Made by a program: the position numbers and the translations under genes
Source of the DNA: Candidatus Eremiobacteraceae bacterium
GTDB taxonomy: Bacteria > Vulcanimicrobiota > Vulcanimicrobiia > Eremiobacterales > Eremiobacteraceae
Direction of reading: 5' to 3'
DNA length: 64,000 nt
NCBI GenBank assembly: GCA_035295225.1
Contig: DATGJI010000025.1
Location: 1 to 64,000 of the forward strand
The notes under the pieces: generated by a model
Told to the model about the DNA's origin: nothing
Databases searched by the model: none
What the model saw: only the letters and a program-made list of their open reading frames with translations
Part shown: positions 8,658-17,104 of the stretch, one piece after another
Layout of the letters: every line of letters starts with the position of its first letter
Position numbering within the stretch: position 1 is the first letter of the stretch

Positions 8658-9073
8658 GCGACGTCGTTCTCGGCTTGGATGTCGGTACGGTGCGCATCGG
8701 CGTCGCGGTCAGCGAGGGAGAAGGTCTTCCCGCCATGCCGCTCGCGACGATCGAGCAGCCATCGCGCGCGAAAGCGATCGGAGAGATCGTGCGGCTCGCG
8801 GTCGAACGCAATGCGAAGACGCTCGTGGTCGGTTATCCCCTCACGCTTGCGGGCGAGCGCGGACCCGCCGCGTTGAAAATGGACACGTTCATCGCGGAGT
8901 TGCGAAAGGCGTTTGGCGGCGAAGTGACGGCCGCCGACGAGCGCTTGACCAGCGCCGCTGCGAATAAGAGAATTCGGGATAGCGGTCTGAGCGGAAGCAA
9001 GCGCCGTCGCCTCGTCGACCGAATCGCCGCAGTCGAGATCCTCGACGGCTGGCTCGCGCGGCGCGGATCGTAG
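8654..9073 (+). CDS. ruvX: Holliday junction resolvase-like YqgF/RuvX
   Basis: A 139-residue YqgF-family RNase H-fold protein. It has the N-terminal LGLDVGTVRIGVAVS strand with the first catalytic Asp, the VVGYPLTLAGERG loop, the ADERLTSAAA motif and a final D-R-I-A-A-V-E-I-L helix carrying the second Asp. Family members process the 5' end of 16S rRNA and may resolve branched DNA. The ATG overlaps the recO stop by 4 nt. Gene order ruvX-mltG-DUF1292 repeats the Bacillus yrrK/yrrL/yrzB neighbourhood in a slightly different order. Confidence 0.93.
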   Translation: MSDVVLGLDVGTVRIGVAVSEGEGLPAMPLATIEQPSRAKAIGEIVRLAVERNAKTLVVGYPLTLAGERGPAALKMDTFIAELRKAFGGEVTAADERLTSAAANKRIRDSGLSGSKRRRLVDRIAAVEILDGWLARRGS

Positions 9074-9078
9074 CTCCC

Positions 9079-10074
9079 GTGCGCATCGCACCGTGGCTTC
9101 AGATCGCGCTGGGCGCAGTTGTCGCGATATGCGTCGCGGCCGCGGCGTTCTGTTTCTGGGTCGCGTTCGCCGACACCGAACGGCCGGCACAATCCACGTC
9201 GATCGTGATCGCCGAGGGATCCAGCCTTTCCGACATTGCGCATCAACTGGGCGATGCCGGAATAGTGCGGTGGCCGATCGCGTTCATCGCGTACGAACGG
9301 CTGCGCGATCGGAATGCGACGATCCAAGCAGCGGAATACACGTTCGGTCCGCATCTCGCACTGCCGGCTGTGGCGACCGTACTGCTGCAGGGGGGCCGTC
9401 CGGCGACGGTCTGGATAACGATCCCCGAGGGTTTCACCGCGGACCAGATCGGCGCCGTGCTCCAAGCGCACGGCATCGGAACGAGATCGGAATTTGAAGC
9501 CGTCGTGGCACATACCGATCTGCGGCTCGACGGCGTACAGACTCGCGGACTCGAAGGCTATTTGTTTCCGGACACGTATCAGCTGCGCAGAGATGCGACG
9601 TCGCGCGATGCCGCCGATCTCATGACTGCGACGTTCATGCGTAAACTGCCCCGCGACTACCTCAGTGCGGCGCGCAAACTAAAGCTGACGATACCGCAGA
9701 TCGTGACGGCCGCGTCTTTGATCGAGCGCGAAGCGCGGGTGGATGTTGAGCGTCCGATAATGGCCGGCGTCTACTATAATCGCTTGCGGCTCGGCATGCC
9801 GTTGCAGGTGGATGCGACGATCGAGTACGCGCTGCCGAACCACAAGACCGAACTCTCGCTCTCCGATCTCAAGATCGACAGTCCGTACAACACCTATCTC
9901 TACACCGGGCTGCCGCCGACGCCGATCGCGAATCCCGGAGCTGCGTCGTTGAACGCTGCGTTTCATCCCGCGACGACCGACTATCTGTACTACGTGTACA
10001 AGGGCGGCGGCCGGCATGCGTTTTCGACGACGCTGCAGCAGCAAGTCGAGGCCGAGCATAAGTACCTGCGCTAG
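9079..10074 (+). CDS. mltG: Endolytic transglycosylase MltG
   Basis: A 331-residue YceG-like inner-membrane lytic transglycosylase that cuts nascent peptidoglycan strands. One N-terminal membrane helix (residues 7-29) is followed by a LysM-like region (IVIAEGSSLSDIAHQL) and the catalytic domain with AASLIEREARVDVERP, containing the family catalytic Glu, and the terminal signature YNTYLYTGLPPTPIANPG. GTG 9079 lies 5 nt after ruvX. Length and motif order match intact family members. Confidence 0.93.
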   Translation: MRIAPWLQIALGAVVAICVAAAAFCFWVAFADTERPAQSTSIVIAEGSSLSDIAHQLGDAGIVRWPIAFIAYERLRDRNATIQAAEYTFGPHLALPAVATVLLQGGRPATVWITIPEGFTADQIGAVLQAHGIGTRSEFEAVVAHTDLRLDGVQTRGLEGYLFPDTYQLRRDATSRDAADLMTATFMRKLPRDYLSAARKLKLTIPQIVTAASLIEREARVDVERPIMAGVYYNRLRLGMPLQVDATIEYALPNHKTELSLSDLKIDSPYNTYLYTGLPPTPIANPGAASLNAAFHPATTDYLYYVYKGGGRHAFSTTLQQQVEAEHKYLR

Positions 10075-10146
10075 ATGAGCGTCCGGTTAGATGAACGCGC
10101 GCTGAAGAAGAACCCGGGGCCCGGGACGCGAACCGGGAAAACGTGA
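10075..10146 (+). CDS. Possible 23-aa coupled leader ORF
   Basis: ATG 10075 directly abuts the mltG stop and opens a 23-codon frame ending in TGA that overlaps the GTG of the DUF1292 gene by 4 nt. The peptide is basic (LDERALKKNPGPGTRTGK) with no known relative. It could be a coupling device or chance. The same layout occurs at 6008-6067. Confidence 0.2.
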   Translation: MSVRLDERALKKNPGPGTRTGKT

Positions 10147-10442
10147 GCAGCGAGCAGTCCGCACACGCCGACGAACTCGAGTTGCAGGATCGCATCGTCG
10201 TCGCTGGTTCCGTTGATGGCCAAGCCACGAATTCGGCGGCCGAGCGCGAGTTCGAAGTGGTCGGCATTATAGAGGATTCCGATTCCGGCACGCGCTATGC
10301 AGTCTGCTATTGCGAGCCCGCTGACGAATTCATAGTGACGAGTAAGACGGGCGCTCTCGTCGAAGACGAGGCGCTCGCGCAAGAGATCCTCAACGACTTC
10401 CTCGACCAGGCTGCGGATGCTGTTGCGGAGGACCAACAATAG
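10143..10442 (+). CDS. DUF1292 (YrzB-like) small protein
   Basis: A 99-residue acidic cytoplasmic protein resembling the DUF1292 family: a strand-rich core (REFEVVGIIEDSDSGTRYAVCYCEP) followed by an acidic helical tail. Function in this family is unknown. The placement next to mltG and ruvX, as in Firmicutes, supports the assignment more than the weak sequence pattern does. Start is GTG 10143, after a GC-rich palindromic stretch. The next gene begins in a frame that is open across its stop. Confidence 0.65.
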   Translation: MSSEQSAHADELELQDRIVVAGSVDGQATNSAAEREFEVVGIIEDSDSGTRYAVCYCEPADEFIVTSKTGALVEDEALAQEILNDFLDQAADAVAEDQQ

Positions 10443-10492
10443 CGCTCCAGATCAGTCCTCGTGGACCGTCGGCGATAGAGCGGCCGCGCAAC

Positions 10493-11593
10493 GTGTTGTT
10501 CCTCTCCGCCAGCGTCGGGGAGGGCCACACCGCCGCGGCGCAAGCGGTTTCGAGCGCGGTGACGGCCCGCTGGCCGGACGCGCAGTGCCATGTCGTCGAT
10601 TCGTATCGTTACGCCTCGCACGTCTTCCACCGCGTCGCGAGCAACGGCTACATCGGCATGGTGAAGATGCTGCCGCACCTCTACCGCTATATCTACGATC
10701 AAGCGGAACGCGCCACGAAGGTGTCGGCGTTCAAGACCTGGCTCCATCATTACACCGCGGTCAATCTGCGCCAATATGTCGAGCGCCTGGCCCCCGATGT
10801 CGTCGTCTGCACGCACGCCTTTCCGTGCGGCGTCATGGCGGAGTACAAGCGGGAGTTCAAAGATGCGCCCCCCGTCGTCGGCATCGTCACGGATTTTGTC
10901 GTGCACCCGTTCTGGATACACAAGAACATCGATGCGTATGCCGTAGCCACAAGCGCCATGAAGCAGGCGCTCGTCTCGCGGGGCGTTCGCGCCGAGCGCG
11001 TCCGGGTCACCGGCATTCCTATCGACTGCAATTTTGCGCGCCACGCCACGAAAAGCTCCGCGCGCGACATCATCGGGATCGAACGTAACCGGACGACGCT
11101 GCTGCTCATGGGCGGCGGCCTGGGCATCGGGCCGCTCGAAAAGGCGCTTGTGGCGTTGGACGAAATGTCGCGTCCGATCCAGACGGTCGTCGTCGTCGGC
11201 AAGAACGCCCGTCTTGAACGCCGCCTCGGTGATGTGGCCCGCCGACTGCGCCACCCGGTCGTCGTGCGCGGTTTCGTGGGCAACGTCTGCGACTACATGC
11301 GCGCCGCCGATCTTCTGATCTCAAAGCCGGGCGGCCTGACGAGTTCGGAGGCGCTGGCCTCTGAGCTGCCGCTCGTGATGCTCAAGCCCTTGCCCGGACA
11401 AGAAGAACGCAACACGCGCTACCTGCAGGACCGCGGCGTCGGCGTGCTGCTGCAGTCGTCGCGCGATCTCGCGCCGGCCGTCGAGCGCCTGCTCGACGAT
11501 CCGAGCGAAGTGGAGCGGATGCGTCGCCGCGCGCGTGCCCTTGCCCATCCCGATGCGGCACGCGCCGTCACGGACATCATCGCGCGGCTCTAG
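10493..11593 (+). CDS. MGDG synthase/UgtP-like glycosyltransferase
   Basis: A 366-residue GT28-type glycosyltransferase of the processive diacylglycerol glucosyl/galactosyltransferase group. The N-terminal acceptor domain begins at once with the family motif LFLSASVGEGHTAAA. The C-terminal nucleotide-sugar domain contains LLMGGGLGIGP and SKPGGLTSSEAL, the donor-binding segment. It would glycosylate diacylglycerol at the cytoplasmic membrane face. GTG 10493 truncates the family start by only a couple of residues. The frame is open further upstream without a canonical start. dgkA, 5 kb upstream, may share the lipid pool if its substrate is diacylglycerol. Confidence 0.87.
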   Translation: MLFLSASVGEGHTAAAQAVSSAVTARWPDAQCHVVDSYRYASHVFHRVASNGYIGMVKMLPHLYRYIYDQAERATKVSAFKTWLHHYTAVNLRQYVERLAPDVVVCTHAFPCGVMAEYKREFKDAPPVVGIVTDFVVHPFWIHKNIDAYAVATSAMKQALVSRGVRAERVRVTGIPIDCNFARHATKSSARDIIGIERNRTTLLLMGGGLGIGPLEKALVALDEMSRPIQTVVVVGKNARLERRLGDVARRLRHPVVVRGFVGNVCDYMRAADLLISKPGGLTSSEALASELPLVMLKPLPGQEERNTRYLQDRGVGVLLQSSRDLAPAVERLLDDPSEVERMRRRARALAHPDAARAVTDIIARL

Positions 11594-11600
11594 GCCGCGA

Positions 11601-14600
11601 TCACTTGGCCGCTGTCAGAGCCGCAAGCTTAGCCTCGCCGTCGGCCGCCAACGCTTTCAGGTCCTGGTACGTGGAAAGTTCCGCCGCGGTCGGCGCTTCG
11701 TAGGCGTTCTCGAGCGAGTTGAGCAGGAAGCCGAGCTGTTCGCGCAGTTTCGACGGATAAACGACGTCGTACTCGCTGGAGCTTCCGTTCAACAGCACGA
11801 GGCTCGCGATCTCGGAATCGAGTTGCGCGCGTCTGTCGGCCTGCAACCCCGCGCGCGCCGTCATGGCGCGCGCGAGTGCGTGGTCGAGGTCGTTCATTGT
11901 GGCGACGATCTGCTGCTCGAGCGCCAGGCGCGCCGCAAGATCGCCCGCGGCGGGATGGACGCGCGGGTCGAGCGCGATCGTCAGCGTCGATTGAAGCTTC
12001 CGCGCCCCGTACTGCAGCACTACCGTATACGAACCGGGCAACGTCGTCGGGCCGTCTCCGGAGTCGGCAAAGTCGTCGGTCACGTCGTTGTTGTAGGTCG
12101 GCGGGTCGAACGCCGGCGCGTACCTGAGATCCCACTGGAACGCGTTCATGCCGGCCTTGACACCGGTGGCTTGCATTGCGGCGTGCGCGCGCAGCTGCTC
12201 GGCGTCCATGGCATCTTGCTGGTCTTCGGTCAGCTTCGGAGTGTGCTTGGCAGCGAGGTGCAGCGCAAAGCTGCGAATCGTCGTTCCGCCGGCATCGACG
12301 AACGACAACGTGAGCGGCTCGCGCCCGTTGTAATCCGCAGGCAGGTTGAAGAAGACGCGTGCGCCGTAGCGCGGGTTTTCGCCGGCATTCGGCGTCGGAA
12401 AGAAACCGCTGCCGTAGGATGCCGTGAGCCACGCCGTCTCCGGGCTGAACAGTTGGACGTCGGCCACGCTGTACGATGTCTGTCGCGCGAGCTGCTCCAA
12501 GAGCGCAAGATTATCGAGGATCCAGAACGCACGGCCGTGCGTGGCGGCGACGAGTTCTCCCTCGCGCGTGTCAACGGCGAGATCGCGCACTTGCACGCCC
12601 GGAAGATCGAGGGTCAGCGGCTGCCATTGTGCGCCGCCGTCTAGGCTTACGTACACCGTGCTGCGCGTGCCCGCGAACATCAGGCGCGGCTCGCGCGGAT
12701 CTTGGCGGATGACGAAGACGTACTGGTCTGTCGGCAATCCGCTGGTGATCTGCGACCAATGCGCGCCGAAATCTGTCGTCTCGAATACGTACGGGCGATA
12801 GTCATCCCACATGTAGCGCGAGGCGGTGAGGTACGCCGTGCCCTTGTCGGTGTGCGACGGCTCGATCGAACTGATCTGCGCCCATTCGACGAGCTGGGGC
12901 GGTGTCACTGAGGTCCAGGTAACGCCGTGATCCTTCGTGACGTGCACCAAGCCGTCCGCGGATCCGGCCCAAAGAACGTTCGCATCAAGCGGTGAGACGG
13001 CAAGCGACGAGATGTCGGGAAATGTCTCGGCGCCCGTCTGATCGCCGTAGATGGGTCCGCCGGTCGGACCCTCCGTGCTCGGGTCGTTGCGCGTCAGATC
13101 CGGACTGATGATCTTCCACGTCTGACCGCGGTCGGTGCTGGAGAAGACCACTTGAGCCGCCACGAGGAGTTCATTGCTGTCGGCCGGCGAGAACAAGATG
13201 GGATGCGTCCAGCCGAAGCGATACTTCGTCTCGGCGGCCGATGCGCCGGCCATGTAGCGCGGGTACGGGCTGATGTTCTTTTCTTGCCCGGTGACCCGAT
13301 TCAGCTGCACGAACGAGCTATAATAACCGGAACCGTACGTCACGAGCGGATCGGTAGGATCCGGCGCGATGAACGTGCTCTCACCGAGCGCGACCGAGTG
13401 CCAGTCGCCGATCGTGATCGCTCCGCCGACGTCGGCGCTCGCATACTCCCAGGCGCCCTCGTCCTGCGAAGCGCCGAAGAGGTGGAACGGGAACTGGTCG
13501 TCGAGCGAGACGTGATAGATCTGACCCGTAGGCTGATTCAGAATCGAGCTCCACGTCTCGCCGGAATTGACCGAGACGGTCGCCCCTCCGTCGTTGCCTT
13601 CCAACAAGATGTTCGGATGATTGGGGTTGATCCAAACGATGTGGTGGTCGCCGTGGGGTATGCCGTCGATCGTCTTCCAAACCTTTCCGCCGTCGTTCGT
13701 GACGTACAGTGAATCGACGTTCGGGGCATATGCCCGCTTTGGATTGGTCGGGTCGGCGAAGATCGCTGTGTAATAGAAGGCGCGCTGACGCAGCTTCCAC
13801 TGATTATTGACGCGTTGCCACGTCTTGCCGGCGTCGTCGGAGCGGAAGACTCCGCCGTCGTTTGCCTGCGCGATCGAATAGACGACGTTCGGATTCGACT
13901 GCGCGACCGATACCCCGATCTTGCCTAACGTGCCGGTGGCATAACCGGGGTTCGAGGAGATTTTCGTCCAGTGAGCTCCGCCGTCGCTCGTCTTATACAG
14001 GCCGCTGCCGGGTCCGCCGCTCGTGAGCTTCCACGGCACGCGCTGCGCTTGCCACATGGCGGCGTACAACGTCTGCGGATCGTGCTTGTCCATCGACAGG
14101 TCGACGCCGCCGGTCCGGTCGTCGACGAAGAGCACCTTGCTCCATGACTTCCCGCCGTCGGTCGTTTTGAAGATGCCGCGCTCGGAGTTCGGCGCGAAGA
14201 CGTGCCCCATCGAAGATGCATAGACGACATCGGGGTTGCGCGGATCGATCGCGAGCTTCGTGATCATGTGCGTCTCGCGCAAGCCGGCGTAGGACCATGT
14301 CTTCCCGGCGTCGGTGGATTTGTAGACGCCGTCACCCGTGTCGAAATCGCCGCGGATGTCTGCCTCGCCCGTGCCCGCGTAGATGACCTTCGGATTTGAG
14401 TCCGCTACCGCGAGCGCGCCGATCGGGTCGGCAACGCCGGGGATTTTGCCGTCAGTTATGTTGGTCCAGTTCTGTCCGTAGTCGGTGCTTTTCCAGACGC
14501 CTGCCTGCACACCGCCCATGTAGAAAAGGTCGGGATTGCTGGGGACGCCGGCGACGGCGACCACACGGCCCCCGATGTACGGACCGATGCTTCGCCAATG

Positions 14601-14708
14601 CAGCTTGCTCATGAGCTGTTGCGCCGGCGGCGTTGTTGCGGCGCTCGCCGCGGCGACGGCTGATGCGATGACGGTGAGCGCGAGGGCGGCGACGACGATT
14701 TTCTTCAT
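11601..14708 (-). CDS. Secreted VPS10/BNR-repeat propeller protein
   Basis: A 1035-residue exported protein. A signal peptide (MKKIVVAALALTVIASAVAAASAA) precedes repeated sortilin/BNR Asp-box motifs such as S-T-D-x-G-Q-N-W, S-T-D-A-G-K-T-W and T-T-D-G-G-K-S-W over about residues 40-760. These predict ten-bladed VPS10-type or tandem beta-propellers. The C-terminal 250 residues hold a beta domain and a helical end. Such proteins are often named glycosyl hydrolase, but no catalytic residues are evident. ATG 14708 is preferred over TTG 14729 because it begins the signal peptide. It is convergent with the glycosyltransferase, 7 nt away. The ligand is unknown. Confidence 0.85.
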   Translation of the reverse strand: MKKIVVAALALTVIASAVAAASAATTPPAQQLMSKLHWRSIGPYIGGRVVAVAGVPSNPDLFYMGGVQAGVWKSTDYGQNWTNITDGKIPGVADPIGALAVADSNPKVIYAGTGEADIRGDFDTGDGVYKSTDAGKTWSYAGLRETHMITKLAIDPRNPDVVYASSMGHVFAPNSERGIFKTTDGGKSWSKVLFVDDRTGGVDLSMDKHDPQTLYAAMWQAQRVPWKLTSGGPGSGLYKTSDGGAHWTKISSNPGYATGTLGKIGVSVAQSNPNVVYSIAQANDGGVFRSDDAGKTWQRVNNQWKLRQRAFYYTAIFADPTNPKRAYAPNVDSLYVTNDGGKVWKTIDGIPHGDHHIVWINPNHPNILLEGNDGGATVSVNSGETWSSILNQPTGQIYHVSLDDQFPFHLFGASQDEGAWEYASADVGGAITIGDWHSVALGESTFIAPDPTDPLVTYGSGYYSSFVQLNRVTGQEKNISPYPRYMAGASAAETKYRFGWTHPILFSPADSNELLVAAQVVFSSTDRGQTWKIISPDLTRNDPSTEGPTGGPIYGDQTGAETFPDISSLAVSPLDANVLWAGSADGLVHVTKDHGVTWTSVTPPQLVEWAQISSIEPSHTDKGTAYLTASRYMWDDYRPYVFETTDFGAHWSQITSGLPTDQYVFVIRQDPREPRLMFAGTRSTVYVSLDGGAQWQPLTLDLPGVQVRDLAVDTREGELVAATHGRAFWILDNLALLEQLARQTSYSVADVQLFSPETAWLTASYGSGFFPTPNAGENPRYGARVFFNLPADYNGREPLTLSFVDAGGTTIRSFALHLAAKHTPKLTEDQQDAMDAEQLRAHAAMQATGVKAGMNAFQWDLRYAPAFDPPTYNNDVTDDFADSGDGPTTLPGSYTVVLQYGARKLQSTLTIALDPRVHPAAGDLAARLALEQQIVATMNDLDHALARAMTARAGLQADRRAQLDSEIASLVLLNGSSSEYDVVYPSKLREQLGFLLNSLENAYEAPTAAELSTYQDLKALAADGEAKLAALTAAK

Positions 14709-15071
14709 ATCGGCGTATCCAGCGACCAAGCAGCGAAAATCCTTTCGACGCGCGGGGCAGATAAGGATGAAGTTCGTTGAAATGCATAATTGCAGACAGA
14801 AAGCTCTAAAAATGCCCTGTCATCCTCGAAGCCAAAAGGCGTTTTGTGGTTGATCGCAGCCATTCCGTCGTCGCAGATCCCGTGGCTATTGTTGTATACG
14901 ATCGTGCACACGAGTGATGTCAAATAGACGATGACCTGCTCCATATACTTGACGGTCCCATGAGGACTTACGTCCTGCCGCGCGGCGCATATTGCCTCGA
15001 TTTGCCGTATTGTAAGTGGTCATGTCGGTGTTACAATGAAAAACGATTTATAGCACGAGAGGGCTTCTTAC
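14709..15071. other. Low-GC intergenic region between divergent genes
   Basis: This 363-nt stretch is clearly poorer in GC than its surroundings and separates two divergent exported-protein genes. It holds a short hairpin (AGGAC-TTAC-GTCCT at 14973-14986) and the promoter of the plus-strand gene. A minus-strand ORF at 14705-14944 is open, but I see no support for it as a gene. Confidence 0.6.
15010..15037 (+). promoter_or_regulatory. Putative sigma-70-type promoter
   Basis: TTGTAA (15010-15015) and TACAAT (15032-15037) are separated by 16 nt. A purine box GAGAGGG (15057-15063) then lies 8 nt before the ATG at 15072. The order and spacing suit a housekeeping promoter for the Vgb-like lipoprotein. 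Confidence 0.4.
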
Positions 15072-16316
15072 ATGAGACTCATGCGTTCGTTTATCGCGTT
15101 GGCGATCGTCGGCATGGCGGCCGGATGTAGCGGTGCGCATTTCGTCGTGCCTCAGGCCGGGCAACGTGGCGGGCTGTATCAGCCGTCTGTTGTGCAAAAG
15201 GGGAAGGCTCCCACGAATTGGACCACGTTTAGCCCGCCGAATTCGGGTGGACTTTACGTCGACGTCGTTGTCGGACCGGACAAAGCCATCTGGTTCACGG
15301 AAGGGAACTTCGAAAAACTTACGCGCGTGACGATGGGCGGCACGGCCAAGCTCTTCTCGTCTGCCGTTGTCGCGGGCTACATCGCGGTGGGCGCAGACAA
15401 GAAATTCTACGTCACAAATGCGGCTTTTGCACAGATCGGCACCGTCACTGTCAACGGTGTGAGCAAGGCATTCACGGTGCCGAGCGGCGATCTGCCGTCC
15501 GGTCTCACCCTCGGTCCCGACAACAACGTGTGGTTTGTGGAAAGCAATCATGTCGGGAAGATCACGAAATCGGGCGTCATCACGGAATATGCGCTCCCGA
15601 CTCAACGGGTCAACGTCGGCGCGATAACGGCCGGGTCCGATGGTAAACTTTGGTTCACCGAGTATAGCGGGATGAAGATCGGCTCGGTGACGACAAGCGG
15701 AACGGTGAAAGAATATTCACTTCCAGCGTCGCCGCAATGCAATCCGCGAGGCATCGTCGCAGGCCCGGACCACAACCTCTGGTTCCGCTGCGGCTCCAAC
15801 GTCGGGCGGATCACGACAAGCGGCGTGATCAAACTCATACCGGCTCCGGATACCGGCAATAACGCGCTCGAAGATATGGCGATCGGACCCGACGGCAATC
15901 CTTGGTTCACGGGCGACGGCACCGCGATCCATGAGATCGACACAAAAACGCTCAAGATCACGGATTACACCCCGCCGAACATCGGCTACTCGAACTACAC
16001 GCTGGTCACCGGTCCCGACAAAAACGTATGGGTTGGCGCGTATCAGAACGTGATCAACGTGTACATCCCGCACCCGCTCACCGTCGCGCCGAAAAGCATC
16101 GCCTTCACGGCGATCGGCCAGATGAGCACGCTGACCGCTACTCAGAGCGGCACGAACGCGTGGACGGCTACGAGCAGCAACTCGAATGTCGCATCGGTGA
16201 AGCAAGGCTCCGCCGCGGATAAGTTCATCGTGACGTCCGTAGGCTCGGGTCACGCGACGGTCACGATCAACGACGCGATTGGCAACAGCTTCAGCGTGAA
16301 GGTCACGGTGCCCTGA
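15072..16316 (+). CDS. Vgb-like propeller lipoprotein with Ig-like tail
   Basis: A 414-residue lipoprotein: the signal sequence ends in VGMAAGC with the lipobox cysteine at residue 19. Residues about 55-335 carry six copies of a G-P-D-x-x-x-W-F repeat (for example GPDNNVWFVES, GSDGKLWFTEY, GPDHNLWFRCG), the virginiamycin B lyase/SMP-30-like six- or seven-blade beta-propeller. Residues about 335-414 form a bacterial Ig-like (BIG2-type) domain ending ATVTINDAIGNSFSVKVTVP. True Vgb lyases are cytoplasmic. This exported relative is more likely a binding protein. It has its own promoter and RBS. Confidence 0.85.
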   Translation: MRLMRSFIALAIVGMAAGCSGAHFVVPQAGQRGGLYQPSVVQKGKAPTNWTTFSPPNSGGLYVDVVVGPDKAIWFTEGNFEKLTRVTMGGTAKLFSSAVVAGYIAVGADKKFYVTNAAFAQIGTVTVNGVSKAFTVPSGDLPSGLTLGPDNNVWFVESNHVGKITKSGVITEYALPTQRVNVGAITAGSDGKLWFTEYSGMKIGSVTTSGTVKEYSLPASPQCNPRGIVAGPDHNLWFRCGSNVGRITTSGVIKLIPAPDTGNNALEDMAIGPDGNPWFTGDGTAIHEIDTKTLKITDYTPPNIGYSNYTLVTGPDKNVWVGAYQNVINVYIPHPLTVAPKSIAFTAIGQMSTLTATQSGTNAWTATSSNSNVASVKQGSAADKFIVTSVGSGHATVTINDAIGNSFSVKVTVP

Positions 16317-16668
16317 CAAGAGTCGTTCCGTGCTGCGCGCCGAACGCGCGCGACAAGACACCGTGAGAGCGAAAGTCGGGGAGGGATGGAACCCGAAGCG
16401 CCGCGTTTGCTGTTATGCTAACGGGCGGTGGGTGAACCCGGACACGTTCTCAACATCGTTCGCGCAACAGCGATGGGTCACAGTAGACAGTCGGTGACGG
16501 AGGGCAACTTGGACGCCGCACCAGCGTTGGACCCGGCGGTTGCTGATGCGATAGACCGAGCGTTCGCGAATCCGCTAGCAAATACGTTAGCATCTCGCGG
16601 AAGGGACGCACAGAAGAGAAATCAGGAAGGCGAGAAAAGCCTTACCGTACAATGATTGTATACAGTTC
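16317..16668. other. Spacer before the tRNA cluster
   Basis: This 352-nt stretch has a GC-rich hairpin (GCGCGC / GCGCGC, 16335-16351) soon after the Vgb-like stop, possibly its terminator, and one weak ORF at 16428-16655. AT-rich sequence at 16640-16664 probably contains the promoter for the first tRNA, but no clear -35/-10 pair stands out. Confidence 0.5.
16428..16655 (+). CDS. Weak hypothetical ORF, 75 aa
   Basis: A GTG-started 75-codon frame lies just before the first tRNA. The product is polar, without a membrane segment or known motif. Codon third positions are less GC-rich than in neighbouring genes, and there is no convincing ribosome-binding site. It is listed only because it fills most of a long spacer and might be real. 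I consider it more likely non-coding. Confidence 0.2.
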   Translation: MGEPGHVLNIVRATAMGHSRQSVTEGNLDAAPALDPAVADAIDRAFANPLANTLASRGRDAQKRNQEGEKSLTVQ

Positions 16669-16764
16669 GGAGAGATGGCCGAGTTGGCTGAAGGCGGCGG
16701 TTTGCTAAACCGTTATAGTGCTGTCAAAGCGCTATCGAGGGTTCGAATCCCTCTCTCTCCGCCA
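16669..16764 (+). tRNA. tRNA-Ser (GCT)
   Basis: Class II tRNA with acceptor GGAGAGA / TCTCTCC, anticodon stem GCGGT / ACCGT enclosing TTGCTAA (anticodon GCT, reads AGC/AGT), a long variable arm and a T arm with GGTTCGAATCC. The CCA end is encoded (16762-16764). Confidence 0.97.
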
Positions 16765-16769
16765 GTCGT

Positions 16770-16844
16770 GCGCTCGTAGTTCAGCTGGATTAGAATGCCA
16801 GACTACGAATCTGGAGGTCGGGGGTTCGAGTCCCTCCGAGCGCG
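16770..16844 (+). tRNA. tRNA-Arg (ACG)
   Basis: Acceptor GCGCTCG / CGAGCGC, anticodon stem CCAGA / TCTGG enclosing CTACGAA (anticodon ACG). CCA is not encoded. The wobble A34 must be deaminated to inosine to read CGC and CGA. The deaminase gene tadA lies 260 nt downstream. Confidence 0.97.
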
Positions 16845-16900
16845 AATCGCGGCGGTCGCCGGCTCAAGCGGGCTGGCGACCGTTTCAAACTATAGTGCCT

Positions 16901-16975
16901 GCCTCGGTAGCTCAGTGGTAGAGCAGGGGACTCATAAGCCCTTGGTCGCAAGTTCGAGTCTTGCCCGAGGCACCA
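16901..16975 (+). tRNA. tRNA with CAT anticodon (elongator Met or Ile2)
   Basis: Acceptor GCCTCGG / CCGAGGC, CCA encoded, anticodon loop CTCATAA. The anticodon stem lacks the three consecutive G-C pairs of an initiator. The A31/G39 pair is a mismatch. It could be elongator Met or the lysidine-modified Ile2 reading ATA. The loop and variable region resemble E. coli Ile2. Confidence 0.9.
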
Positions 16976-16981
16976 TATAGT

Positions 16982-17055
16982 GCGCCCGTAGCTCAACTGG
17001 ATAGAGTGTCGGCCTCCGAAGCCGAAGGTTGGTGGTTCGAGCCCACTCGGGCGCG
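16982..17055 (+). tRNA. tRNA-Arg (CCG)
   Basis: Acceptor GCGCCCG / CGGGCGC, anticodon stem TCGGC / GCCGA enclosing CTCCGAA (anticodon CCG, reads CGG). CCA is not encoded. It sits 7 nt after the CAT tRNA, probably in the same transcript. Confidence 0.97.
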
Positions 17056-17104
17056 CTCCATATTTGCGAATGCGAGGAACGAAATCGCCGATTCCGCCGC
17101 GTTC

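Noticed and set aside
11535-12644. 369-aa plus-strand ORF opposite the BNR-repeat gene
   Set aside because: Antisense shadow. The minus strand carries signal peptide and Asp-box repeats.
14705-14944. 79-aa minus-strand ORF in the low-GC intergenic region
   Set aside because: No ribosome-binding site, no known motif, and it overlaps the start of the BNR gene. The open frame is explained by lower GC and chance.
16901-16975. Initiator tRNA-fMet
   Set aside because: The anticodon stem lacks the three successive G-C pairs and the acceptor first pair G-C is matched, unlike an initiator.
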